Source of the DNA: Clostridium_AF sediminicola
Lineage (GTDB): Bacteria > Bacillota > Clostridia > Clostridiales > Clostridiaceae
Direction of reading: 5' to 3'
DNA: 64,000 nt
Assembly: GCF_050402865.1 (NCBI RefSeq)
Contig: NZ_BAABMF010000019.1
Location: 1 to 64,000 of the forward strand
Shown: one piece after another, positions 17,993 through 26,227 of the stretch
Layout of the letters: the number at the start of each line of letters is the position of its first letter
Position numbering within the stretch: the stretch's first letter is position 1
Notes under the pieces: generated by a model
What the model was told of the DNA's origin: nothing
What the model saw: the letters and a program-made list of their open reading frames with translations, nothing else
The model's database searches: none
Translations under genes and position numbers: made by a program

Positions 17993-18736
17993 TTATTTAT
18001 TCCACTCCTGATTTGCTACTTGTAAATCTTTAGGTGTATCTATAGCATGCCAATATCCTTTATGTTTATATACAGCAAGCTCTTTTTCCTTTACTAAAGT
18101 TCTTAAAGGTTCTTCTTCAAATATGCACTTATCACCATCCAGATATCTAAAAATTTCTTTGTTTAGAATAAAAAATCCCCCATTAATATACCCATCTATT
18201 GAAGTCTTTTCACCAAAAGATGTTGCTAAACCTTTTTTGATATTTAAAATTCCATATTGACTTTTTCTTTCAACAGCCGTTAACGTAGCAATTTTTCCCT
18301 TTTTCTTATGATAATTATAAAGATTATCTATATTTATATCAGACAATCCGTCTCCATAAGTTAACATAAAAGTATCTTCATCAATAAACTCTTCAACTTT
18401 TTTGATTCTTCCACCTGTCATTGTGTCTAAACCTGTATCAATAAAAGTAATCTTCCATTTTTTAATATCTATATCTCCATAATAATCAATTTTGTCTTTT
18501 TCATAGTCTTTTATGAAATTGGAATTTTTCCATTTATAATCTATAAAATATTTTTTGATCTTATCTCCTCCATAACCTAAAGGGAGTATAAAATCATTAT
18601 ATCCAAATTTACTATAGCACTTCATAATATGCCATAATATTGGCTTGTCCTTAACTAATGCCATAGGTTTAGGAAGGTTGTTATTAGCCCCTCTCATTCG
18701 AAGACCTTTCCCTCCACATAAAATTACAACTTTCAT
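17993..18736 (-). CDS. rfbF: Glucose-1-phosphate cytidylyltransferase
   Basis: This enzyme makes CDP-glucose from glucose-1-phosphate and CTP, the first step of CDP-deoxysugar synthesis. The nucleotidyltransferase loop is ILCGGKGLRMRG at residues 5-16, followed by LPKPM. The body has LTYGDGLSDI and GYWHAIDTPKD. It is 247 aa, close to the usual 257. It is the first gene of a four-gene minus-strand cluster, with a weak AAAGTGAG ribosome site. Confidence 0.93.
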   Translation of the reverse strand: MKVVILCGGKGLRMRGANNNLPKPMALVKDKPILWHIMKCYSKFGYNDFILPLGYGGDKIKKYFIDYKWKNSNFIKDYEKDKIDYYGDIDIKKWKITFIDTGLDTMTGGRIKKVEEFIDEDTFMLTYGDGLSDINIDNLYNYHKKKGKIATLTAVERKSQYGILNIKKGLATSFGEKTSIDGYINGGFFILNKEIFRYLDGDKCIFEEEPLRTLVKEKELAVYKHKGYWHAIDTPKDLQVANQEWNK

Positions 18737-18770
18737 ATAATCACACTCACTTTTTAAAGTATAGTTTAAT

Positions 18771-18830
18771 CAATGCACAGTTCACAATTATCAATTCACA
18801 AAATAGTTTATCTATACAATGCACCTACTG
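18771..18830. repeat. Short intergenic repeat carrying the rfbF promoter
   Basis: The stretch TGCACAGTTCACAATTATCAATTCACA resembles copies near 1363, 25933 and 49497. On the minus strand it contributes TTGTGA, followed 18 bases later by TATACT, a plausible rfbF promoter. The rest of the 18737-19053 gap holds only the lar terminator. Confidence 0.4.
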
Positions 18831-18972
18831 TTATTGTATGTAGTTTTATGTTCTCTTGTACCAACAAAATGCACTATAACCTATGAAATAAATCACTTAT
18901 CGATTTATGTAAGTTAATATTTTACTACTTTCTCTTTTCTACAATCTTTCATAATATCCTAAAATCCTAAAT

Positions 18973-19017
18973 AAAAAAACACTAAAAATCTATGGATATA
19001 GATTTCTAGTGTTTTTA
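18973..19017 (-). terminator. Terminator of the larA operon
   Basis: A stem of AAAACACTA-AAATCTAT with its complement, followed by a T-rich run, lies about 40 bases after larA. Its 3' arm (ATAGATTTCTAGTGTTTT) is shared with the terminator at 46272. Confidence 0.8.
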
Positions 19018-19053
19018 TTTAATTATTTATCATTTAATAATTTTAAATTTATG

Positions 19054-20496
19054 TTATATTCTTTCATCCCTCATCATTAAGTGTACTCCAGCAGTTCTAA
19101 AAGTTCTTGGCAATGCTAAAATATTAGGATTGTCTCCTACATATTTTCTTGCATCTTTCAATGCATCTTCAAAAGTTGCACGTGTTTTCATTCCCATTCC
19201 TCTAGCAAATCCTGGTTCGTACGCACCAACTATATATATTGCTGAACAATGCTTTTCTGCTATATGTCCACAAGATATCATTGAGAACCCATGGTATGGG
19301 TGATAACCATATCCATATCTATACTTATCTATATATTCTTTGTTCATTGATAATTGCTCACCGTATTTCTCTACATCTGGTAAAGTATAATTATAATCCT
19401 TTTGGAATAATTCATATATTTCTCTGTATGAAGGGAATTCTTCATCATGGAAATATCCATTACAAATTGATGAACAAATAACAACGCAATTATCATTCAT
19501 AATTCTCTTATGTCTTATAATATTAGCTGAGATTGCTTGCAACATTAATAGTGGGTTTGTTCCATGACCATTTCCATAGTGGAAGTTTTGAGGCATTCCA
19601 AATACCATAACATCATATTTTTTCTCAGCCCAAGGAATAAAAGTTCTCTTATCTGCTACTTCCCAAGATATAGGTTGAATGACCTCTGCACATCCTGTAA
19701 AAACTGCAATTTGTCTCTGCTTCGTGTCTAATACTGCATCACATGTAAAGAATTTATTCCCCATTTTTTCTTCCATGTATTTACTAATTTGATCGAATTT
19801 TTGACGCATTAAACTTGTTTTCGTTACTGGAGTAAAGTCTTTTCTATGCATAACATGTGGAACGTGATGTGCTGCAATACATTTCCAATGTGTAATACCT
19901 GTAGCACTATGCTTATAGCCTCCTGAATATCCACCATAAGGGTTTCCAAGTGTATGTCCAATCAATACTGCCAAATCAGATTCATAAACATCTTTGTTCA
20001 TAATAACATGGTCATAATTTTCATTATACCCTAAATCAACAAGGTTGTCCCAATCTTCACTATCATGATTAATTATTTGATTAGTATACCAGAACTCATT
20101 AAAAACTTTTTCTCCTAAAATACTTTTAATTTCTTCTTTTGTATTTTTTCTGTGTAATCCGTTACTACATATTAATTTTATATCCTTCTTTTCTACCCCA
20201 GCTTTCAAACATTCTTCAATTATTATAGGAATAGATATTTTTCTGTGAGAAGTTTCTTGGAAACCACCTTTAACTCTATCAGGGAATATAATAGTTACCT
20301 TTGATCCCTTTGATACCTGCTCTGATATTGGTTTAACTCCAATTGGATTTAAAATTGATTTTCTTGTTACTTCTACAAGTTTATCTTCTGGTATAATTTC
20401 TGGGTCAGCAACTGTTTCTCCTGGGATAAATACATCTGTATTATCCGGTAAAGTTGCCCCCATAAAGCCTTGACCATATTCAAATTGTAATTCCAT
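19054..20496 (-). CDS. larA: LarA-family nickel-pincer racemase/epimerase
   Basis: LarA proteins use the nickel-pincer nucleotide cofactor to racemise or epimerise 2-hydroxyacids. The lysine that binds the cofactor is K195 in GGYSGGYK, and the second nickel ligand H211 sits 16 residues later, as in Lactobacillus plantarum LarA (K184/H200). H115 in SNGLHRKNT matches catalytic H108. The partner catalytic histidine (H174, ten residues before the lysine) is replaced here by N185, and the R75 region reads DRVK. At 480 aa it is longer than the roughly 425-aa lactate racemase. Family membership is secure and is supported by the adjacent nickel genes. The substrate is probably not simply lactate. Confidence 0.88.
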   Translation of the reverse strand: MELQFEYGQGFMGATLPDNTDVFIPGETVADPEIIPEDKLVEVTRKSILNPIGVKPISEQVSKGSKVTIIFPDRVKGGFQETSHRKISIPIIIEECLKAGVEKKDIKLICSNGLHRKNTKEEIKSILGEKVFNEFWYTNQIINHDSEDWDNLVDLGYNENYDHVIMNKDVYESDLAVLIGHTLGNPYGGYSGGYKHSATGITHWKCIAAHHVPHVMHRKDFTPVTKTSLMRQKFDQISKYMEEKMGNKFFTCDAVLDTKQRQIAVFTGCAEVIQPISWEVADKRTFIPWAEKKYDVMVFGMPQNFHYGNGHGTNPLLMLQAISANIIRHKRIMNDNCVVICSSICNGYFHDEEFPSYREIYELFQKDYNYTLPDVEKYGEQLSMNKEYIDKYRYGYGYHPYHGFSMISCGHIAEKHCSAIYIVGAYEPGFARGMGMKTRATFEDALKDARKYVGDNPNILALPRTFRTAGVHLMMRDERI

Positions 20497-20532
20497 AATT
20501 ATTTCCTCCTCATTTTTTATTAAATATATGTA

Positions 20533-21369
20533 TTAATTTTCATCTATACTTAAATATTCATTCCATATTATTTGATTTACCGCATCTTTCTGATTTACTG
20601 GTAATTCATTAAAATTAAATAATCCTGTTTTTTGAAATACTTTTGTCACAGTAGTCAAATCTATGTTAGCTTTTTTCACCAAATCCTTATCTAAAAGAAT
20701 TCTTTTATTACCTTGTTTTAAAACTTCACCTTTATTCATTATGACTAACTCATCTGCCCATTCTACAGCGAAATCAATATTATGGGTGGTAATAATGATA
20801 GTATGACCTTTTGAATGTAATTCATCTAAAATTTCACATATTTTTTTCGTTGTGGCTGGATCAAGAAAAGCAATAGGTTCATCTAGGACAATTACATCAG
20901 GTTCCATAACTAACATACCTGCTATAGCTACTTTCTTTTTTTGTCCATAGCTTAAATGGAATGTATTTTTATTTAAAACTTCTTTTATTTGAAAAATATC
21001 AGCTATATAATTTATACGCCTTTCAATTTCTTCTTCTGGTAATCCCATATTATTAAGGCCAAATGCTAAATCCTCATATACAGTAGATGAAAATATCTGG
21101 TCATCTGGATCTTGAAACACTAATCCAACTTTTTGCCTTACATACCTCATAGTTTTTCTATTGATTTCCATATCCTCAATTAATACAAACCCCTTTTGGG
21201 GTAAATATACACCATTTAAATGTAGTAATAATGTTGATTTACCCGCTCCATTTGAGCCCAGTATTGCAATTTTTTTATTTTTATCAATAGCTAAAGAAAC
21301 ATCTTTTAAGGCTGGTGTTCCATCATCGTATTGAAATGCTAAATTCTTTATCTCCACTGCTCTGCTCAA
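20533..21369 (-). CDS. larO: Nickel ECF-type transporter ATPase (LarO/CbiO type)
   Basis: This is the cytoplasmic ATPase that powers nickel uptake with LarM, LarN and LarQ. Walker A is GSNGAGKST, the signature is LSYGQKKKVAIAG and Walker B is VIVLDEP, followed by the switch histidine in TTHN. The longest frame starts at 21402 and would overlap larQ by 80 bases. An AAGGAG ribosome site inside it points to the TTG at 21369 (278 aa), which still overlaps larQ by 47 bases, suggesting translational coupling. CbiO/NikO-like by sequence; nickel is inferred from context. Confidence 0.88.
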   Translation of the reverse strand: MSRAVEIKNLAFQYDDGTPALKDVSLAIDKNKKIAILGSNGAGKSTLLLHLNGVYLPQKGFVLIEDMEINRKTMRYVRQKVGLVFQDPDDQIFSSTVYEDLAFGLNNMGLPEEEIERRINYIADIFQIKEVLNKNTFHLSYGQKKKVAIAGMLVMEPDVIVLDEPIAFLDPATTKKICEILDELHSKGHTIIITTHNIDFAVEWADELVIMNKGEVLKQGNKRILLDKDLVKKANIDLTTVTKVFQKTGLFNFNELPVNQKDAVNQIIWNEYLSIDEN

Positions 21370-21991
21370 TTCGAATTTCTCCTTCAACTCTTGGCTTATC
21401 AAACTTCATTTCGTATCCTCTTGACTTCATAGCTGTATATATTCGATTGCTTCTTTCATATGATCTTACAAATAATATAGCTACCATTTGAGATATATCC
21501 TTTAAATCCTTAAAGTTTAAAAATCTCTTCTTTTTATATGCCCTAGATATTCTTGCCATATACATTCTACTTGCCTCTACTTTTAGCACTTTAATGTACC
21601 TAATATTGAATTCTATTACACTTAAGATTATGTTTGATACTTTTATTATTCTAAGAGCATTGAAAAATTTATTAATCTTTACACTATAAATCATTGTTAT
21701 GCATGAAATTATTGAAATTAAAAATTTTATAGCTATTATTCCTGTATATAGCCATCCTTTAGTAAAAGGTAATGGTATTAATAGTACTCCTCCTCCAAAA
21801 ACTAATGCATATTTTATTCTGCCAATAAAGTACTTTACTGGAACCTTTACTATTGCCATATTAATAAATAACAACACCAAAACAATCATCAATATTCTTG
21901 GATTACTAAGTGTAACTGAAAAAACTATACATAATAAATAAAAATAAACTTTTAATTCATCTCTATATTTCTTAATCATTTGCTGAACCAT
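21323..21991 (-). CDS. larQ: Nickel ECF-type transporter transmembrane protein (LarQ/CbiQ type)
   Basis: This 222-aa integral membrane protein has hydrophobic segments near 15-50, 60-95 and 110-125. It carries the coupling-helix-type motif EASRMYMARISRA followed by a basic run and SYERSNRIYTAMKSRGYE, both typical of CbiQ/EcfT proteins that bind the ATPase. It overlaps larN. An ATG at 21979 overlaps the larN stop and is an equally plausible coupled start. Confidence 0.85.
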   Translation of the reverse strand: MVQQMIKKYRDELKVYFYLLCIVFSVTLSNPRILMIVLVLLFINMAIVKVPVKYFIGRIKYALVFGGGVLLIPLPFTKGWLYTGIIAIKFLISIISCITMIYSVKINKFFNALRIIKVSNIILSVIEFNIRYIKVLKVEASRMYMARISRAYKKKRFLNFKDLKDISQMVAILFVRSYERSNRIYTAMKSRGYEMKFDKPRVEGEIRIEQSSGDKEFSISIR

Positions 21992-22277
21992 TCGATTTTT
22001 TTAGCAATGACGTAAACAATACAACAATTGAAGCAGTTATAATAACTCCTATAACACCTGCCAAAGCTGTTGATAAATATGGATTATCAAAACTTTTAAT
22101 AGCATAATCTGGCATAATCTCAAACATATTATTTTTAACCAACTCAATAAACATGAGATCTTCTGCTACCCTTTCTAATCCATCTGGTTTTGCTGATGCA
22201 AAAGGAGATAAAATAGCTGCTATGAGCAGTGCAGCAACAAATATACTGACTACGTTTTTTTTAACTCTCAACACCAT
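21972..22277 (-). CDS. larN: Nickel transporter accessory protein (LarN/CbiN type)
   Basis: This small 101-aa protein has a signal-anchor helix (about 8-29), the family PDGLERVAED motif (residues 31-40) and a C-terminal membrane helix (about 70-92). In NikMN and CbiMN systems this subunit shapes metal entry through the M component. It overlaps the larM stop by 17 bases, with an AGAAGG site inside larM. Confidence 0.86.
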   Translation of the reverse strand: MVLRVKKNVVSIFVAALLIAAILSPFASAKPDGLERVAEDLMFIELVKNNMFEIMPDYAIKSFDNPYLSTALAGVIGVIITASIVVLFTSLLKKSNGSAND

Positions 22278-22890
22278 TTAAATTCCTTCTTTCTAATAGG
22301 TTATTGATAAAGCTATATGATAAACATGTAATAATACCTTCTCCAATGCCAATAATACAGTGCCAAAAAAACATCAAAGTTAAAACTTTTCCCAATTCAT
22401 AAGTACCTGATATTTGCAATTCTAAAGAAATAATTACAGCTGATATAACTACCGATATCCAAGAAACAATAAATATTTTACTCTTTTCAAAACCATCAAT
22501 TTTACTAAGGAATCTTTGAGCTAAATAAACTATTACCACAGGTAAAATAGCTATATTTAAAAGGTTTGCCCCAATAGCCATAATACCTCCATCTTGAAAA
22601 AAGAATGCTTGAACACCTACTACCCCTGTTAAGACAATAATTGCTTTTAAAGGTCCTAGTAGTATTGTTGCTAAAGCTGCACCCAGTAAATGCCCTGATG
22701 TTCCAAAGGCAATAGGGAAATTTATCATTTGAGCTGCAAAGATAAAAGCACTTACAACTCCCATTTGTGGAATATCTTTATCACTTATATTCTTTTTCAA
22801 TTCTTTAACAACAAAACTTATAGATCCCACACTTAATATTCCAGCACCTACACATGATTTAATATCTAAAAAACCATCAGGAATATGCAT
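22261..22890 (-). CDS. larM: Nickel-binding transporter subunit (LarM/CbiM type)
   Basis: The protein begins MHIPDGFLD. In the CbiM/NikM family the free N-terminus and this histidine bind Ni2+ or Co2+. It is 209 aa with about six membrane helices, including GTSGHLLGAALA, the conserved second metal-site region. It is the first gene of the larM-N-Q-O-A run. Nickel rather than cobalt is inferred from co-location with larA, larB and larE. Confidence 0.9.
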   Translation of the reverse strand: MHIPDGFLDIKSCVGAGILSVGSISFVVKELKKNISDKDIPQMGVVSAFIFAAQMINFPIAFGTSGHLLGAALATILLGPLKAIIVLTGVVGVQAFFFQDGGIMAIGANLLNIAILPVVIVYLAQRFLSKIDGFEKSKIFIVSWISVVISAVIISLELQISGTYELGKVLTLMFFWHCIIGIGEGIITCLSYSFINNLLERRNLNGVES

Positions 22891-22916
22891 AATCTCATCC
22901 TTTCAAATTAATATAG

Positions 22917-23035
22917 GTATAGATAAACTACTTAGTAGCTTTATTTATCAGTTTACGGTTGACAGTTAACAGTTCTCAGTAATGGATGATTTTCTTACAG
23001 AAAATCTTTTGATTTAATTAGAAGCTTTCACAAAC
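22917..23035. repeat. Intergenic hairpin repeat, lar copy
   Basis: It starts with AGATAAACTACTTAGTAG and then GGTTGACAGTTAACAG. It then carries a hairpin module (GATTTTCTTACAGAAAATC) shared, with few changes, with the copy at 52871-52912. A further AGATAAACTACTTCAAC lies at 23118. It forms most of the larM 5' leader. Confidence 0.6.
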
Positions 23036-23040
23036 ATTGC

Positions 23041-23054
23041 CCCAATCGTTTGGA
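23041..23054 (-). promoter_or_regulatory. LacI-type operator upstream of larM
   Basis: The complement reads TCCAAACGATTGGG, matching the operator at the regulator's own promoter at 13 of 14 positions. It lies about 150 bases before larM. No clear -35/-10 pair is visible beside it. Confidence 0.65.
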
Positions 23055-23071
23055 TACAAGTTAAAACTTTA

Positions 23072-23094
23072 AGCAAAAATGAAATTTTTGCTTT
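23072..23094 (-). terminator. Weak terminator after the LacI-type gene
   Basis: AAGCAAAAAT pairs perfectly with ATTTTTGCTT around a 3-base loop, about 42 bases past the regulator stop. The U tract lies within the stem. Confidence 0.5.
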
Positions 23095-23135
23095 TATGTT
23101 TATGAATTTTTATCTTAATAGATAAACTACTTCAA

Positions 23136-24191
23136 CTATGATTTTATAAACTTACAGCTATCCCTTTCTATCAACTCAAAAGGTACATTTACTCGTACGG
23201 GAAAATCATGTCCATTTTCAATTTTATCAATTAATATTTTTACTGCAAACTTACCAAGTTCTTCTTTTGGAACCTTTATTGTTGTCAATGATGGTGTAAC
23301 AAAAGCAGACATTTCTATGTCATCTAGTCCAATAACAGATATGTCATCTGGAATTTTGATGCCCTTTTCATTTAAAGCTTTCATAGCACCTATAGCAACA
23401 ACATCATTCGCACAGTAGAAAGCTGTTGGTAATTTTTCTGATGCAGTATTTTCTAAATACCCTTTCATACCATTGTAGCCAGCTGTTGTTGAAAGTTCTA
23501 CCCCAATAATATTTTTTTCATTAAATTCTAAGTTTCTTTTTTTCAAAGCAGTTTTATAACCCTCATACCTATGTTCATTAACAACATCTTCTTCTGAAGG
23601 AAGTGATCCTATGAATCCAATATTTTCATGACCTAAACTTACCAAATACTCTACAGCTTCTTGTGCACCTTTGTATCCATCACAAATAATTTCATCAAAA
23701 CCTGCATCTACATAGTTAACTCCTGCGTACACAATATTTTTTATATTTTGCTTTAGAAATTTAAGTACATCTTCATTGAAACGACCTAAAATCACTGCTC
23801 CATCCACTGGATTTGAAGTTAAATTATTATAAAGAGCTGAGAATGACATATCACAAGATGAAAATGAATATCCTAGTACATATCCTCTCTTTGATACTTC
23901 CTCTTGAATACCTCTAGCTATTTGTGAGTAGAAAGGATCATTATAAGTATCTTGAGTAGAAGTAAAGATACATCCTATTGCTTTGGTAGGTAAACTAACC
24001 TCTTCTTCCTTACCTTTAATTAAATTTCTAGCATTTTGGTTAGGAACATATCCAAGCTCTCTAACTATTTTCCATATTTTATCTTGCGTTTCTTTGCTGG
24101 CAGGCTTCTTTGTATCATTATTAATAACTCTAGAAACAGTTGAAACTGATACATTAGCCTTTTGTGCTATTTCCTTTAAAGTAACTGTCAT
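23136..24191 (-). CDS. LacI-family transcriptional regulator of the lar locus
   Basis: The N-terminal HTH is MTVTLKEIAQKANVSVSTVS with the hinge following to about residue 60. A periplasmic-binding-protein-like effector domain (about 68-351) ends in the usual VIGLDDIEMSAFVTPSLTTI. It lies between the larE-larB and larM-A operons. Palindromes of the LacI type occur at its own promoter and at those of both neighbours, so it probably represses all three and itself. L. plantarum uses a Crp-type LarR, so this is a different solution. The effector is unknown; LacI proteins usually sense sugars or nucleosides. Confidence 0.88.
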   Translation of the reverse strand: MTVTLKEIAQKANVSVSTVSRVINNDTKKPASKETQDKIWKIVRELGYVPNQNARNLIKGKEEEVSLPTKAIGCIFTSTQDTYNDPFYSQIARGIQEEVSKRGYVLGYSFSSCDMSFSALYNNLTSNPVDGAVILGRFNEDVLKFLKQNIKNIVYAGVNYVDAGFDEIICDGYKGAQEAVEYLVSLGHENIGFIGSLPSEEDVVNEHRYEGYKTALKKRNLEFNEKNIIGVELSTTAGYNGMKGYLENTASEKLPTAFYCANDVVAIGAMKALNEKGIKIPDDISVIGLDDIEMSAFVTPSLTTIKVPKEELGKFAVKILIDKIENGHDFPVRVNVPFELIERDSCKFIKS

Positions 24192-24220
24192 TAATATTTC
24201 TCCAATCTTCCAATTACATT

Positions 24221-24276
24221 TCCAATCGTTTGGATTTCTTTGTGCAATTATACCACAGCTAATTATGAGATGTCAA
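24221..24276 (-). promoter_or_regulatory. Promoter and operator of the LacI-type regulator
   Basis: TTGACA (24271-24276) and TATAAT (24247-24252) are separated by 18 bases. The palindrome TCCAAACGATTGGA (24221-24234) begins about six bases after the likely start site, where a bound repressor would block transcription. Confidence 0.85.
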
Positions 24277-24333
24277 TCTTCTAGTTTTAAGTGGTAAGTT
24301 ATAAGTTATTGACACCTTTCGGTAAACCGAAAG

Positions 24334-25080
24334 CTAAATATTATTTATCATACTTGCCAAATATCCTGCGCCGAATCCATTATCAATATTTACAACACTA
24401 ACACCACTTGCACAACTATTTAGCATAGCTAACAATGCGGACAATCCTCCAAAATTAGCTCCATATCCGATACTAGTTGGAATTGCTATAACAGGTTTAT
24501 CAACCAAACCACCGAGCACACTGGCAAGAGCACCTTCCATACCAGCAGCCACAATTACAACTTTAGCGCCTCTTATTATTTCCAACTTATCAAATAATCT
24601 ATGGATTCCAGCTACTCCAACATCTGAGATGGTTACAACCTTATTTCCTAGAATTTCAGCTGTTACGGCTGCTTCTTCAGCAACTGGCAAATCAGAAGTT
24701 CCAGCTGTTATAACTGCAATATATGTGTCCCTTTTCTCAATCTCTCTCTTCTTAACCACAATTGTTCTCGAAAACTTATTATAAATTGCCTCTGGACACA
24801 CTTCCTTTACGGCATCGTACATCTCTTTACTTGCACGGGTTCCTAAAATATTTGTGTTTTTCGTCAGCATAAACTCTACTATTTTTTTGACTTGGTCAAC
24901 AGTTTTACCTTCACAATAAATAACCTCAGGATAGCCTACTCTTATTTCTCTATGATTATCAATTTTTACAAATCCCAAATCTTTAAATGGGAGATCCTCA
25001 AGCTTGTTCATTGCCTCATCAATATTTACTTCTCCACCTTTAACTTTTTGCAGTAAATTTTTCAAATCATCTGAATTCAT
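24334..25080 (-). CDS. larB: Nicotinic acid adenine dinucleotide carboxylase/hydrolase
   Basis: LarB carboxylates NaAD and hydrolyses the phosphoanhydride bond, the first step of nickel-pincer cofactor synthesis. The 248-aa protein has the PurE/AIR-carboxylase-like C-terminal domain with VITAGTSDLPVAEEA, GVAGIHR, VVAAGMEGALASVLGGLV and PTSIGYGANFGG. The N-terminal 100 residues match the LarB family. It is 14 bases downstream of larE and clearly in the same operon. Confidence 0.94.
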   Translation of the reverse strand: MNSDDLKNLLQKVKGGEVNIDEAMNKLEDLPFKDLGFVKIDNHREIRVGYPEVIYCEGKTVDQVKKIVEFMLTKNTNILGTRASKEMYDAVKEVCPEAIYNKFSRTIVVKKREIEKRDTYIAVITAGTSDLPVAEEAAVTAEILGNKVVTISDVGVAGIHRLFDKLEIIRGAKVVIVAAGMEGALASVLGGLVDKPVIAIPTSIGYGANFGGLSALLAMLNSCASGVSVVNIDNGFGAGYLASMINNI

Positions 25081-25094
25081 AATGTTAGCCTCCT

Positions 25095-25907
25095 CTATTT
25101 TTTATCTAAATCATTTATAGTTTCGTTTAGGCTGCCTACCCTATACCCTTGCAAATCCAAGGTGACATACTTAAAACCAAATTCCTTTAACTTACTAGAT
25201 ATTTTATCGAAAAGAACTTCATCAAAGAGACTCTTTCTCTTATTTCTATTTACTTCTATTCTTGCTAAATCACCATGGGATCGAACTCTTACCTCTCTAA
25301 ATCCTAAAGTCATCATATATACTTCTGATTTTTCAATTCTTATTAGCTCTTCATCCTTTATTTCACTACCATAAGTAAGCCTAGATAAAAGGCATGCATA
25401 TGCAGGTTTGTCCCAAGTTGGAAGATTTAATTCTTTTGATAATTCTCTTATTTCTGATTTAGTGAGTTCATTTTCTAACAATGGACTTTTTATTTGTAAT
25501 TCTCTCAATGCTTTTATGCCAGGTCTGTAGTCTTTTGTATCATCTAAATTGGTTCCATCTAAAACATACTTTAATCCATTTTCTTTAGCATAATTCTTTA
25601 TAGTTGAAAAGATACCTTTTTTGCATAAATAACATCTATCTTCTGGATTGAATTTTATAGCTTGATCTAATGAAACTTCTATAAATTCGTGCTTTGTATC
25701 CATATCCTCAATTAATTCTTTTGCTTCTGTAATTTCCCACTTTGGAATAAATGGTGATACTATTGTTACTGCAACTGCATTCCTGCCTAAAGCTTCTTCA
25801 CATGCTTTTAATAAAAATGTACTATCTACTCCCCCTGAAAAGGCCACGACAACACTTTCTAATTCTTTTAAGTACTGTATCAAGTTATTATACTTAATGC
25901 TTTTCAT
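25095..25907 (-). CDS. larE: Pyridinium dithiocarboxylate mononucleotide sulfurtransferase
   Basis: LarE adds sulfur to the LarB product to build the pincer ligand. The PP-loop is SGGVDS at residues 24-29. C172 in AYACLLSRLTYG lies at the position of the sacrificial cysteine of L. plantarum LarE (Cys176). C92 and C95 (RCYLCKK) are two further cysteines that could belong to a cluster-binding variant. It is 270 aa and first in the larE-larB operon, behind a good promoter with an operator. The next synthesis enzyme, LarC, is absent from this window. Confidence 0.94.
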   Translation of the reverse strand: MKSIKYNNLIQYLKELESVVVAFSGGVDSTFLLKACEEALGRNAVAVTIVSPFIPKWEITEAKELIEDMDTKHEFIEVSLDQAIKFNPEDRCYLCKKGIFSTIKNYAKENGLKYVLDGTNLDDTKDYRPGIKALRELQIKSPLLENELTKSEIRELSKELNLPTWDKPAYACLLSRLTYGSEIKDEELIRIEKSEVYMMTLGFREVRVRSHGDLARIEVNRNKRKSLFDEVLFDKISSKLKEFGFKYVTLDLQGYRVGSLNETINDLDKK

Positions 25908-26047
25908 TTGTTCCCTCCTAAGTTTATATTAGTGCACAGTCCATAATTCTCAATTATGAAGACCTTTCGATAAATTCAAAGCTTCTAATCAAAATTAAAG
26001 ATAAAAAACTTAGAAAACAAAACCAATCCAATTCCATCATTATTTGT

Positions 26048-26098
26048 TCCAAACCTTTGGATTAATTTAATAATACCTTTTTTATTACTTAATGTCAA
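26048..26098 (-). promoter_or_regulatory. Promoter and operator of larE-larB
   Basis: TTGACA (26093-26098), 17 bases and TATTAT (26070-26075) form the promoter. TCCAAAGGTTTGGA (26048-26061) directly follows the expected start site, in the same geometry as at the regulator gene. The rest of the 25908-26227 gap holds a decayed repeat (about 25933-25985). Confidence 0.8.
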
Positions 26099-26227
26099 TA
26101 TCAATTGTCCTCTCTATGATATAATATAATAAATAAAAGCGTTACTTCTATAACAACAAAGCAAATTGATGAAAATTTCATACAATTAATTATGTCCCTT
26201 GAGTAAACGAAAGGAATGTTTGATAAT

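Noticed and set aside
22891..23135. NiCo riboswitch or cobalamin riboswitch before larM
   Set aside because: The leader is occupied by the hairpin repeat and a LacI-type operator; no riboswitch core was recognised.
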